A stretch of DNA of 64,000 nt, from NCBI GenBank assembly GCA_920105625.2, contig OV050032.1:127331829-127395828 (forward strand). Direction: 5' to 3'. A program made the position numbers and the translations under genes. The notes below the pieces were generated by a model. It made no database searches. It was not told the DNA's origin and saw only the letters and a program-made list of their open reading frames with translations. This DNA is from Clusia tigrina (taxonomy: Eukaryota; Arthropoda; Insecta; Diptera; Clusiidae). Below are positions 47,081 to 59,754 of the stretch, in pieces. The stretch's first letter is position 1; each line of letters opens with the position of its first letter.

Positions 47081-47552
47081 TTATGCTCCAGTATAGCTTC
47101 TGCCGGCAACTGCATCTACGCTCTCTCTGCTACTCACTACTATTGCTTCAGCATTCGGATCGGCTCTCACAAAGACTCGGCCCCGAATTGTAAACGCTGA
47201 CACTAGAAGTTTTTGTCTTTTGAGCTCATTGGCCCGACGCAATATTTCACGATTGTTAATCGTTAGACTCTCATGTACATAAAACGAGCTGTCACCCTGA
47301 ACCCCAATATCATTTAGCAACAGCGGCCTTTTACTGGACTTGCGGAAGCCAGCAATGTGCTTGAGCAACTGACTTCTATCACGTGCCGAGTGGAGTTTCA
47401 CCAAAATCGGAGCTGTAGTGGTTTTGCTCAGGTTTCCCTTACCTCTCAGACGGAATGCCTCTCTCACTAGTGGAGTACTGACATTAACCGCTTTGCAAAC
47501 TTGTGAGAAAATAGCAGACACATTTTCAGCTGCAGCATGGGGAATACCATTG
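47081..47552 (-). pseudogene. LINE ORF1, C-terminal half only, copy B
   Basis: The C-terminal 157 codons or so of ORF1, open from the truncation point to the stop at 47081. It keeps the RNA-binding region (APILVKLHS, SAFTIRGRVFVRAD) but lacks the start codon, the basic N-terminus and the coiled coil. It differs from copy A at a few residues (RLRGKG for RLRSKG, SSRESV for SSIESV). Confidence 0.9.
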
Positions 47553-48189
47553 ATAGGGTGAAAATATCCATGTTAAATTTGTGGTTCATTTCGCTGGCAG
47601 GATTTATTTTTTACAATTGCCGCACCATATACAACAGATCTGAGTATGTATAACATCTAATGGAGACACAAAGTTTTAAACATTTTTGTGATGCAAATTT
47701 GTATGAAACTTGCAATCTCGCTATATATAGAGTGAAAATATCCATGTTAAATTTGTGTTTCATTTCGCTGCCAGGATCTACTTTTAACAATTGCCCCACC
47801 ATATACAACAGATCCGAGTATTTAAAACATCTAACGGAGACACAAAGTTTTCAACATTTTTGTGATGCAAATTTGTATGAAACTTGCAATCTCCCTATAT
47901 ATAGAATGAAAATATACATGTTAAATTTGTATTTCATTTCGCTGCCAGGATTTACTTGTTACAATTGCCCCACCATATACAACAGATCTAAGTATTTATA
48001 ATATCTAATGGAGACACAAAGTTTTCAACATTTTTGTGATGCAAATTTGTATGAAACTTGCAATCTGCCTATATATAGGGTGAAAATATCCATGTTAAAT
48101 TTGTATTTCATTTCGCTGCCAGGATTTACTTTTTACAATGGCCCCACCATATACAACAGATCTGAGTATTTATAACATCTAATGGAGAC
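47553..48189 (+). repeat. 174-bp satellite array, block 10 (about 3.6 monomers)
   Basis: Satellite resumes in mid-monomer at ATAGGGTGAAAAT, completing the monomer split by LINE copy B. An open multi-monomer frame at 47660-48001 arises from the TATTTAAAACAT junction variant. Confidence 0.94.
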
Positions 48190-48639
48190 TGTTTCTCAGG
48201 GGAGCCAGGTAGGTCTGTGTTTCCATCGTTTTGCCTTTGATTTAATAACATGAGCACAATAAGTTTTTTCTATAATTTATTTATTTCAAGTAGATAAAAC
48301 AATTTATGGGTTAACCAAACTTAATACACTTCTAATGTATTTACTTAAAGTACGTAAATCGATTTATAAGTTAGTAATACAACTTAATACACTTCTGACG
48401 TGTTTATTTAAATCAATTAATACACAGCTGAACGATCAAAGGTTTAATTGCCAACTGAACTCTCCACTCAACCGGCTCTCCTGTTCTGCCTGAGTCGTCA
48501 CTCACACCACAGCAAAAAAGATGGCTGCGGCCTGCCGTACGACTTTGGCGGGAATTCTCTCCGCACTGAGTTCCGCTCAGAGTCTCATGGTGACTGTGAG
48601 CAGGCGGCAGCCATCGTCAGGAGGGCTCCGGCGCGAACA
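48190..48639 (-). mobile_element. Solo-LTR-like unit 5 (450 bp)
   Basis: TG...CA unit with GAGAC on both flanks (48185-48189 and 48640-48644). It keeps the unmutated left target copy, as units 1, 2 and 4 do, unlike all units to its right. Confidence 0.72.
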
Positions 48640-50222
48640 GAGACACAAAATTTTAAAAATGTTTGTGATGCAAATTTGTATGAAACTTGCAATCTCCCTA
48701 TATATAGGGTGAAAATATCCATGTTAAATTTGTGTTTCATTTCGCTGCCAGGATCTACTTTTTACAATTTCCCCACCATATACAACAGATCTGAGTATGT
48801 ATAACATCTAATGGAGACACAAAGTTTTAAACATTTTTGTGATGCAAATTTGTATGAAACTTGCTATATGCCTATATACGAGTATAGGGTGAAAATATAC
48901 ATGTTAAATTTGTGATTCATTTCGCTGCCAGGATTTGCTTTTTACAATTGCCCCACCATATACAACAGATCTGAATGTGGATAACATCTAATGGAGACAC
49001 AAAGTTTTAAACATTTTTGTGATGCAAATTTGTATGAAACTTGCAATCTCCCTATATATAGAGTGAAAATATACAGGTTAAATTTGTGTTTCATTTCGCT
49101 GCCAGGATCTACTTTTTACAATTTCCCCACCATATACAACAGATCTGAGTATGTATAACATCTAATGGAGACACAAAGTTTTAAACATTTTTGTGATGCA
49201 AATTTGTATGAAACTTGCTATATGCCTATATACGAGTATAGGGTGAAAATATACATGTTAAATTTGTGATTCATTTCGCTGCCAGGATTTGCTTTTTACA
49301 ATTGCCCCACCATATACAACAGATCTGAATGTGGATAACATGTAATGGAGACACAAAGTTTTAAACATTTTTGTGATGCAAATTTGTATGAAACTTGCAA
49401 TCTCCCTATATATAGAGTGAAAATATCCATGTTAGATTTGTATTTCATTTCGCTGCCAGGATTTACTTTTTACAATTGCCCCACCATACACAACAGATCT
49501 GAGTATTTATAACATCTAATGGAGACACAAAGCTTTAAACATTTTTGTGATGCAAATTTGTATGAAACTTGCAATCTCCCTATATATAGAATGAAAATAT
49601 CCATGTTAAATTTGTGTTTCATTTCGCTGCCAGGATCTACTTTTTACAATTGCCCCACCCTATACAACAGATCCGAGTATTTAAAACATCTAACGGAGAC
49701 ACAAAGTTTTAAACATTTTTGTTATGCAAATTTGTATGAAACTTGCACTCTCCCTATATATAGAATGAAAATATACATTTTAAATTTGTGTTTCATTTCG
49801 GTGCCAGGATCTATTTTTTACAATTGCCCCACCATATACAACAGATCTGAGTATGTATAACATATAATGGAGACACAAAGTTTTAAAGATTTTTGTGATG
49901 GAAATCTGTATGAAAATTGCAATCTGCCTATATATAGAGTGAAAATATCCATGTTAAATTTGTATTTCATTTCGCTGCCAGGATTTACTTGTTACAATTG
50001 CCCCACCATATACAACAGATCTAAGTATTTATAATATCTAATGGAGACACAAAGTTTTCAACATTTTTGTGATGCAAATTTGTATGAAACTTGCAATCTG
50101 CCTATATATAGGGTGAAAATATCCATGTTAAATTTGTATTTCATTTCGCTGCCAGGATTTACTTTTTACAATTGCCCCACCATATACAACAGATCTGAGT
50201 ATTTATAACATCTAATGGATAC
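48640..50222 (+). repeat. 174-bp satellite array, block 11 (about 9 monomers)
   Basis: Contains a two-monomer tandem duplication: the pair with TTGCTATATGCCTATATACGAG and TCTGAATGTGGATAACAT near 48860-48990 recurs about 354 bp later. The block ends at GATAC before unit 6. Confidence 0.95.
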
Positions 50223-50672
50223 TGTTTCTCAGGGGAGCCAGGTAGGTCTGTGATTCCATCGTTTTGCCTTTGATTTAATAACTTGAGCACAATAAGTTTG
50301 TTCTATAATTTATTTATTTCAAGTAGATAAAACAATTTATAGGTTAACCAAACTTAATACACTTCTAATGTATTTACATAAAGTACGTAAATTGATTTAT
50401 AAGTTAGTAATACAACTTAATTCACTTCTGACGTGTTTATTTAAATCAATTAATACACAGCTGAACGATCAAAGGTTTAATTGCCAACTGAACTCTCCAC
50501 TCAACCGGCTCTCCTGTTCTGCCTGAGTCGGCACTCACACCACAGCAATAAAGATGGCTGCGGCCTGCCGTACGACTTTGGCGGGAATTCTCTCCGCACT
50601 GAGTTCCGCTCAGAGTCTCATGGTGACTGTGAGCAGGCGGCACCCATCGTCAGGAGGGCTCCGGCGCGAACA
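50223..50672 (-). mobile_element. Solo-LTR-like unit 6 (450 bp)
   Basis: Left flank GATAC, right flank GAGAC. Private changes include CAATAAAGATGG for CAAAAAAGATGG and CGGCACCCATC for CGGCAGCCATC. Confidence 0.7.
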
Positions 50673-53305
50673 GAGACACAAAATTTTAAAAATGTTTGTG
50701 ATGCAAATTTGTATAAAACTTGCAATCTCCCTATATATAGAGTGAAAATATACATGTTAAAGTTGTGTTTCATTTCGCTGCCAGGATTTACTTTTTAAAA
50801 TTGCTCCACCATATACAACAGATCTGAGTATGGATAACATCTAATGGAGACACAAAATTTTAAACATTTTTGTGATGCAAATTTGTATGAAACTTGCTAT
50901 CTGCCTATATACGAGTATAGGGTGAAAATATACATGTTAAATTTGTGATTCATTTCGCTGCCAGGATTTACTTTTTAAAATTGCCCCATCATATACAACA
51001 GATCTGAGTATGGATAACATCTAATGGAGACACAAAGTTTTAAACATTTTTGTGATGCAAATTTGTATGAAACTTGCAATCTCCCTATATATAGAGTGAA
51101 AATATACATGTTAAAGTTGTGTTTCATTTCGCTGCCAGAATTTACTTTTTACAATTGCCCCACCATTTACAACAGATCTGAGTATTTATAACATCTAATG
51201 GAGACACAAAATTTTAAACATTTTTGTGATGCAAATTTGTGTGAAAATTGCAATCTGCCTATATATAGAGTGAAAATATCCATGTTAAATTTGTGTTTCA
51301 TTTCGCTGCCAGGATCTACTTTTTAAAATTGCCCCACCATATACAACAGATCTGAGTATGGATAACATCTAATGGAGACACAAAGTTTTAAACATTTTTG
51401 TGATGCAAATTTGTATGAAACTTGCAATCTCCCTATATATAGAGTGAAAATATACAGGTTAAATTTGTGTTTCATTTCGCTGCCAGGATCTACTTTTTAC
51501 AATTTCCCCACCATATACAACAGATCTGAGTATGTATAACATCTAATGGAGACACAAAGTTTTAAACATTTTTGTGATGCAAATTTGTATGAAACTTGCT
51601 ATATGCCTATATACGAGTATAGGGTGAAAATATACATGTTAAATTTGTGATTCATTTCGCTGCCAGGATTTGCTTTTTACAATTGCCCCACCATTTACAA
51701 CAGATCTGAGTATTTATAACATCTAATGGAGACACAAAATTTTAAACATTTTTGTGATGCAAATTTGTATGAATTTTGCAATCTGCCTATATATAGGGTG
51801 AAAATATCCATATTAAATTTGTATTTCATTTCGCTGCCAAGATTTACTTTTTACAATTGCCACACCATATACAACAGATCCGAGTATTTATAACATCTAA
51901 TGCAGACACAAAGTTTTAAACATTTTTGTGATGCAAATTTGTATGAAAATTGCAATCTGCCTATATATAGAGTGAAAATATCCATGTTAAATTTGTGTTT
52001 CATTTCGCAGCCAGGATCTACTTTTTACAATTTCCCCACCATATACAACAGATCTGAGTATGTATAACATCTAATGGAGACACAAAGTTTTAAACATTTT
52101 TGTGATGCAAATTTGTATAAAACTTGCTATCTGCCTATATACGAGTATAGAGTGAAAATATACATGTTAAAGTTGTGTTTCATTTCGCTGCCAGGATTTA
52201 CTTTTTACAATTGCCCCACCATTTACAACAGATCTGAGTATTTATAACATCTAGTGGAGACACAAAATTTTAAACATTTTTGTGATGCAAATTTGTATGA
52301 ATCTTGCAATCTGCCTATATATAGGGTGAAAATATCCATATTAAATTTGTATTTCATTTCGCTGCCAAGATTTACTTTTTACAATTGCCACACCATATAC
52401 AACAGATCTGAGTATTTATAACATCTAATGCAGACACAAAGTTTTAAACATTTTTGTGATGCAAATTTGTATGAAAATTGCAATCTGCCTATATATAGAG
52501 TGAAAATATCCATGTTAAATTTGAATTTCATTTCGCTACCAGGATTTACTTTTTACTATTGCCCCACCATATACAACAGATCTCAGTATTTGAAACATCT
52601 AATGGAGACACAAAGTTTTAAACATTTTTGTGATGCAAATTTGTATGAATATTGCAATCTGCCTATATATAGGGTGAAAATATCCATGTTAAATTTGTGA
52701 TTCATTTCGTTGGCAGGATTTATTTTTTACAATTGCCCCACCATATACAATAGATCTGAGTATTTTTAACATCTAACGGAGACACAAACTTTTAAACATT
52801 TTTGTGATGCAAATTTGTATGAAACTTGCAATCTGCCTATATATAGAGTGAAAATATACATTTTAAATTTGTTTTTCATTTCGGTGCCAGGATCTATTTT
52901 TTACAATTGCCCCACCATATGCAACAGATCTGAGTATGTATAACATATAATGGAGACACAAAGTTTTAAACATTTTTGTGATGGAAATTTGTATGAAAAT
53001 TGCAATCTGCCTATATATAGAGTGAAAATATCCATGTTAAATTTGTATTTCATTTCGCTGCCAGGATTTACTTGTTACAATTGCCCCACCATATACAACA
53101 GATCTAAGTATTTATAATATCTAATGGCGACACAATGCTTTCAACATTTTTGTGATGCAAATTTGTATGAAACTTGCAATCTGCCTATATATAGGGTGAA
53201 AATATCCATGTTAAATTTGTATTTCATTTCGCTGCCAGGATTAACTTTTTACAATTGCCCCACCATATACAACAGATCTGAGTATTTATAACATCTAATG
53301 GATAC
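50673..53305 (+). repeat. 174-bp satellite array, block 12 (about 15 monomers)
   Basis: Mixture of 174- and 180-bp monomers, with subfamily markers TATGGATAACAT, AATTGCCACACC and ATGCAGACAC. Some marker pairs recur inside the block (for example near 51840 and 52380), indicating local duplication. Confidence 0.95.
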
Positions 53306-53751
53306 TGTTTCTCAGGGGAGCCAGGTAGGTCTGTGATTCCATCGTTTTGCCTTTGATTTAATAACTTGAGCACAATAAGTTTTTTCTATAATTTATTTAT
53401 TTCAAGTAGATAAAACAATGGGTTAACCAAACTTAATACACTTCTAATGTATTTACTTAAAGTACGTAAATCGATTTATAAGTTAGTAATACAACTTAAT
53501 ACACTTCTGACGTGTTTATTTAAATCAATTAATACACAGCTGAACGATCAAAGGTTTAATTGCCAACTGAACTCTCCACTCAACCGGCTCTCCTGTTCTG
53601 CCTGAGTCGGCACTCACACCACAGCAAAAAAGATGGCTGCGGCCTGCCGTACGACTTTGGCGGGAATTCTCTACGCACTGAGTTCCGCTCAGAGTCTCAT
53701 GGTGACTGTGAGCAGGCGGCAGCCATCGTCAGGAGGGCTCCGGCGCGAACA
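53306..53751 (-). mobile_element. Solo-LTR-like unit 7 (446 bp)
   Basis: Shares a 4-bp deletion (ACAATGGGTT for ACAATTTATGGGTT) with units 8, 9, 10 and 12. It also has CTACGCACTG, shared with units 8 and 10. Flanks are GATAC and GAGAC. Confidence 0.7.
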
Positions 53752-54626
53752 GAGACACAAAATTTTAAAAATGTTTGTGATGCAAATTTGTATGAAACTT
53801 GCAATCTCCCTATATATAGGGTGAAAATATCCATGTTAAATTTGTGTTTCATTTCGCTGCCAGGATCTACTTTTTACAATTTCCCCACCATATACAACAG
53901 ATCTGAGTATGTATAACATCTAATGGAGACACAAAGTTTTAAACATTTTTGTGATGCAAATTTGTATGAAACTTGCAATCTCCCTATATATAGAGTGAAA
54001 ATATACATGTTAAAGTTGTGTTTCATTTCGCTGCCAGAATTTACTTTTTACAATTGCCCCACCATTTACAACAGATCTGAGTATTTATAACATCTAATGG
54101 AGACACAAAATTTTAAACATTTTTGTGATGCAAATTTGTGTGAAAATTGCAATCTGCCTATATATAGAGTGAAAATATCCATGTTAAATTTGTGTTTCAT
54201 TTCGCTGCCAGGATCTACTTTTTAAAATTGCCCCACCATATACAACAGATCTGAGTATGGATAACATCTAATGGAGACACAAAGTTTTAAACATTTTTGT
54301 GATGGAAATTTGTATGAAAATTGCAATCTGCCTATATATAGAGTGAAAATATCCATGTTAAATTTGTATTTCATTTCGCTGCCAGGATTTACTTGTTACA
54401 ATTGCCCCACCATATACAACAGATCTAAGTATTTATAATATCTAATGGCGACACAATGCTTTCAACATTTTTGTGATGCAAATTTGTATGAAACTTGCAA
54501 TCTGCCTATATATAGGGTGAAAATATCCATGTTAAATTTGTATTTCATTTCGCTGCCAGGATTAACTTTTTACAATTGCCCCACCATATACAACAGATCT
54601 GAGTATTTATAACATCTAATGGATAC
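53752..54626 (+). repeat. 174-bp satellite array, block 13 (exactly five monomers)
   Basis: 875 bp, which is 5 x 174 plus 5. The surplus of five bases is the target duplication of the LTR-like unit, good evidence that the unit was inserted into the satellite and not fused by deletion. Confidence 0.96.
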
Positions 54627-55072
54627 TGTTTCTCAGGGGAGCCAGGTAGGTCTGTGATTCCATCGTTTTGCCTTTGATTTAATAACTTGAGCACAATAAG
54701 TTTTTTCTATAATTTATTTATTTCAAGTAGATAAAACAATGGGTTAACCAAACTTAATACACTTCTAATGTATTTACTTAAAGTACGTAAATCGATTTAT
54801 AAGTTAGTAATACAACTTAATACACTTCTGACGTGTTTATTTAAATCAATTAATACACAGCTGAACGATCAAAGGTTTAATTGCCAACTGAACTCTCCAC
54901 TCAACCGGCTCTCCTGTTCTGCCTGAGTCGGCACTCACACCACAGCAAAAAAGATGGCTGCGGCCTGCCGTACGACTTTGGCGGGAATTCTCTACGCACT
55001 GAGTTCCGCTCAGAGTCTCATGGTGACTGTGAGCAGGCGGCAGCCATCGTCAGGAGGGCTCCGGCGCGAACA
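54627..55072 (-). mobile_element. Solo-LTR-like unit 8 (446 bp)
   Basis: Nearly identical to unit 7, 1321 bp upstream, including CTACGCACTG and the 4-bp deletion, so units 7 and 8 with the satellite between them are a recent tandem duplication. Flanks are GATAC and GAGAC. Confidence 0.7.
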
Positions 55073-56473
55073 GAGACACAAAATTTTAAAAATGTTTGTG
55101 ATGCAAATTTGTATGAAACTTGCAATCTCCCTATATATAGGGTGAAAATATCCATGTTAAATTTGTGTTTCATTTCGCTGCCAGGATCTACTTTTTACAA
55201 TTTCCCCACCATATACAACAGATCTGAGTATGTATAACATCTAATGGAGACACAAAGTTTTAAACATTTTTGTGATGCAAATTTGTATGAAACTTGCTAT
55301 CTCCCTATATATAGAGTGAAAATATACATGTTAAATTTGTATTTCATTTCGCTACCAGGATTTACTTTTTACAATTGCCCCACCATATACAACAGATCTC
55401 AGTATTTAAAACATCTAATGGAGACACAAAGTTTTAAACATTTTTGTGATGCAAATTTGTATGAATCTTGCAATCTGCCTATATATAGAGTGAAAATATC
55501 CATGTTAAAATTGTGTTTCATTTCGCCGGCAGGATTTATTTTTTACAATTGCCCCACCATATACAACAGATCTGAGTATTTATGACATCTAATGGAGACA
55601 CAAAGTTTTAAACATTTTTGTGATGCAAATTTGTATGAAAATTGCAATCTGCCTATATATAGAGTGAAAATATCCATTTTAAATTTGTATTTCATTTCGC
55701 TACCAGGATTTACTTTTTACAATTGCCCCACCATATACAACAGATCTCAGTATTTAAAACATCTAATGGAGACACAAAGTTTTAAACATTTTTGTGATGC
55801 AAATTTGTATGAATATTGCAATCTGCCTATATACATATAGGGTGAAAATATCCATGTTAAATTTGTGATTCATTTCGTTGGCAGCATTTATTTTTTACAA
55901 TTGCCCCACCATATACAATAGATCTGAGTATTCTTAACATCTAACGGAGACACAAACTTTTAAACATTTTTGTGATGCAAATTTGTATGAAACTTGCAAT
56001 CTGCCTATATATAGAGTGAAAATATACATTTTAAATTTGTTTTTCATTTCGGTGCCAGGATCTATTTTTTACAATTGCCCCACCATATGCAACAGATCTG
56101 AGTATGTATAACATATAATGGAGACACAAAGTTTTAAACATTTTTGTGATGGAAATTTGTATGAAAATTGCAATCTGCCTATATATAGAGTGAAAATATC
56201 CATGTTAAATTTGTATTTCATTTCGCTGCCAGGATTTACTTGTTACAATTGCCCCACCATATACAACAGATCTAAGTATTTATAATATCTAATGGCGACA
56301 CAAAGCTTTCAACATTTTTGTGATGCAAATTTGTATGAAACTTGCAATCTGCCTATATATAGGGTGAAAATATCCATGTTAAATTTGTATTTCATTTCGC
56401 TGCCAGGATTAACTTTTTACAATTGCCCCACCATATACAACAGATCTGAGTATTTATAACATCTAATGGATAC
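55073..56473 (+). repeat. 174-bp satellite array, block 14 (eight monomers)
   Basis: 1401 bp: 8 x 174, plus 5 for the target duplication, plus a 4-bp insertion (TATACATATAG near 55832). It has the same length and markers as block 17 (59755-61155), with which it forms a segmental duplication. Confidence 0.96.
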
Positions 56474-56919
56474 TGTTTCTCAGGGGAGCCAGGTAGGTCT
56501 GTGATTCCATCGTTTTGCCTTTGATTTAATAACTTGAGCACAATAAGTTTTTTCTATAATTTATTTATTTCAAGTAGATAAAACAATGGGTTAACCAAAC
56601 TTAATACACTTCTAATGTATTTACTTAAAGTACGTAAATCGATTTATAAGTTAGGAATACAACTTAATACACTTCTGACGTGTTTATTTAAATCAATTAA
56701 TACACAGCTGAACGATCAAAGGTTTAATTGCCAACTGAACTCTCCACTCAACCGGCTCTCCTGTTCTGCCTGAGTCGGCACTCACACCACAGCAAAAAAG
56801 ATGGCTGCGGCATGCCGTACGACTTTGGTGGGAATTCTCTCCGCACTGAGTTCCGCTCAGAGTCTCATGGTGACTGTGAGCAGGCGGCAGCCATCGTCAG
56901 GAGGGCTCCGGCGCGAACA
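56474..56919 (-). mobile_element. Solo-LTR-like unit 9 (446 bp)
   Basis: Pairs with unit 12: both have GGTGGGAATTC for GGCGGGAATTC and TTAGGAATAC for TTAGTAATAC. The satellite just after both has AAATGTTTATGATGC. Flanks are GATAC and GAGAC. Confidence 0.7.
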
Positions 56920-58153
56920 GAGACACAAAATTTTAAAAATGTTTATGATGCAAATTTGTATGAAACTTGCAATCTCCCTATATATAGGGTGAAAATATCC
57001 ATGTTAAATTTGTGTTTCATTTCGCTGCCAGGATCTACTTTTTACAATTTCCCCACCATATACAACAGATCTGAGTATGTATAACATCTAATGGAGACAC
57101 AAAGTTTTAAACATTTTTGTGATGCAAATTTGTATGAAACTTGCTATCTGCCTATATACGAGTATAGGGTGAAAATATACATGTTAAATTTGTGATTCAT
57201 TTCGCTGCCCGGATTTACTTTTTACAATTGCCCCACCATATACAACAGATCTGAGTATGGATAACATCTAATGGAGACACAAAGTTTTAAACATTTTTGT
57301 GATGCAAATTTGTATGAAACTTGCAATCTCCCTATATATAGAGTGAAAATATACTTGTTAAAGTTGTGTTTCATATCGCTGCAGGATTTACTTTTTACAA
57401 TTGCCCCACCATATACAACAGATCTGAGTATTTATAACATCTAATGGAGACACAAAATTTTAAACATTTTTGTGATGCAAATTTGTATGAATCTTGCAAT
57501 CTCCCTATGTATAGGGTGAAAATATCCATGTTAAATTTGTGTTTCATTTCGCTGCCAGGATCTACTTTTTACAATTTCCCCACCATATACAACAGATCTG
57601 AGTATGTATAACATCTAATGGAGACTAAAAGTTTTAAACATTTTTGTGATGCAAATTTGTATGAAACTTGCTATCTGCCTATATACGAGTATAGAGTGAA
57701 AATATACATTTTAAATTTGTGTTTCATTTCGGTGCCAGGATCTATTTTTTACAATTGCCCCACCATATGCAACAGATCTGAGTATGTATAACATATAATG
57801 GAGACACAAAGTTTTAAACATTTTTGTGATGGAAATTTGTATGAAAATTGCAATCTGCCTATATATAGAGTGAAAATATCCATGTTAAATTTGTATTTCA
57901 TTTCGCTGCCAGGATTTACTTGTTACAATTGCCCCACCATATACAACAGATCTAAGTATTTATAATATCTAATGGCGACACAATGCTTTCAACATTTTTG
58001 TGATGCAAATTTGTATGAAACTTGCAATCTGCCTATATATAGGGTGAAAATATCCATGTTAAATTTGTATTTCATTTCGCTGCCAGGATTAACTTTTTAC
58101 AATTGCCCCACCATATACAACAGATCTGAGTATTTATAACATCTAATGGATAC
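56920..58153 (+). repeat. 174-bp satellite array, block 15 (seven monomers)
   Basis: 1234 bp: 7 x 174 plus 5, plus two 6-bp CGAGTA insertions, less one base (GCTGCAGGATT). The part up to about 57685 matches 61602 to about 62365; after that the two copies use different monomers, which marks the end of the 4.68 kb duplication. Confidence 0.95.
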
Positions 58154-58599
58154 TGTTTCTCAGGGGAGCCAGGTAGGTCTGTGATTCCATCGTTTTGCCT
58201 TTGATTTAATAACTTGAGCACAATAAGTTTTTTCTATAATTTATTTATTTCAAGTAGATAAAACAATGGGTTAACCAAACTTAATACACTTCTAATGTAT
58301 TTACTTAAAGTACGTAAATCGATTTATAAGTTAGTAATACAACTTAATACACTTCTGACGTGTTTATTTAAATCAATTAATACACAGCTGAACGATCAAA
58401 GGTTTAATTGCCAACTGAACTCTCCACTCAACCGGCTCTCCTGTTCTGCCTGAGTCGGCACTCACACCACAGCAAAAAAGATGGCTGCGGCCTGCCGTAC
58501 GACTTTGGCGGGAATTCTCTACGCACTGAGTTCCGCTCAGAGTCTCATGGTGACTGTGAGCAGGCGGCAGCCATCGTCCGGAGGGCTCCGGCGCGAACA
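58154..58599 (-). mobile_element. Solo-LTR-like unit 10 (446 bp)
   Basis: Belongs with units 7 and 8 by CTACGCACTG and the 4-bp deletion. A private CATCGTCCGGAGG replaces CATCGTCAGGAGG. Flanks are GATAC and GAGAC. Confidence 0.7.
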
Positions 58600-59304
58600 G
58601 AGACACAAAATTTTAAAAATGTTTGTGATGCAAATTTGTATGAAACTTGCAATCTCCCTATATATAGGGTGAAAATATCCATGTTAAATTTGTGTTTCAT
58701 TTCGCTGCCAGGATCTACTTTTTACAATTTCCCCACCATATACAACAGATCTGAGTATGTATAACATCTAATGGAGACACAAAGTTTTAAACATTTTTGT
58801 GATGCAAATTTGTATGAAACTTGCTATCTGCCTATATACGAGTATAGGGTGAAAATATACATGTTAAATTTGTGATTCATTTCGTTGGCAGGATTTATTT
58901 TTTACAATTGCCCCAGCATATACAACAGATCTGAGTATTTTTAACATCTAACGGAGACACAAACTTTTAAACATTTTTGTCATGCAAATTTGTATGAAAC
59001 TTGCAATCTGCCTATATATAGAGTGAAAATATACATTTTAAATTTGTTTCATTTCGGTGCCAGGATCTATTTTTTACAATTGCCCCACCATATGCAACAG
59101 ATCTGAGTATGTATAACATATAATGGAGACACAAAGTTTTAAACATTTTTGTGATGCAAATTTGTATGAAACTTGCAATCTGCCTATATATAGGGTGAAA
59201 ATATCCATGTTAAATTTGTATTTCATTTCGCTGCCAGGATTTACTTTTTACAATTGCCCCACCATATACAACAGATCTGAGTATTTATAACATCTAATGG
59301 ATAC
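58600..59304 (+). repeat. 174-bp satellite array, block 16 (four monomers)
   Basis: 705 bp: 4 x 174 plus 5, plus a 6-bp CGAGTA insertion, less 2 bp (AATTTGTTTCATTTC near 59044). Confidence 0.95.
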
Positions 59305-59754
59305 TGTTTCTCAGGGGAGCCAGGTAGGTCTGTGATTCCATCGTTTCGCCTTTGATTTAATAACTTGAGCACAATAAGTTTTTTCTATAATTTATTTATT
59401 TCAAGTAGATAAAACAATTTATGGGTTAACCAAACTTAATACACTTCTAATGTATTTACTTAAAGTACGTAAATCGATTTATAAGCTAGTAATACAACTT
59501 AATACACTTCTGACGTGTTTATTTAAATCAATTAATACACAGCTGAACGATCAAAGGGTTAATTGCCAACTGAACTCTCCACTCAACCGGCTCTCCTGTT
59601 CTGCCTGAGTCGGCATTCACACCACAGCAAAAAAGATGGCTGCGGCCTTCCGTACGACTTTGGCGGGAATTCTCTCCGCACTGAGTTCCGCTCAGAGTCT
59701 CATGGTGACTGTGAGCAGGCGGCAGCCATCGTCAGGAGGGCTCCGGCGCGAACA
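59305..59754 (-). mobile_element. Solo-LTR-like unit 11 (450 bp)
   Basis: Full-length form without the 4-bp deletion. Private changes are GGCCTTCCGT for GGCCTGCCGT and ATCGTTTCGCC for ATCGTTTTGCC. It shares CGGCATTCAC and AAGCTAGTAA with unit 13. Flanks are GATAC and GAGAC. Confidence 0.7.

Larger units (their letters stand above)
43610..47552 (-). mobile_element. CR1/Jockey-type LINE, copy B (5'-truncated, ORF2 intact)
   Basis: A 3.94-kb copy of the same LINE family as 29471-34039, on the minus strand. It starts inside ORF1, so the 5' UTR and about half of ORF1 are missing. This is the usual outcome of incomplete target-primed reverse transcription. The junctions share only ATA with the interrupted monomer. 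Its sequence is nearly identical to copy A, so both are recent. Confidence 0.92.
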
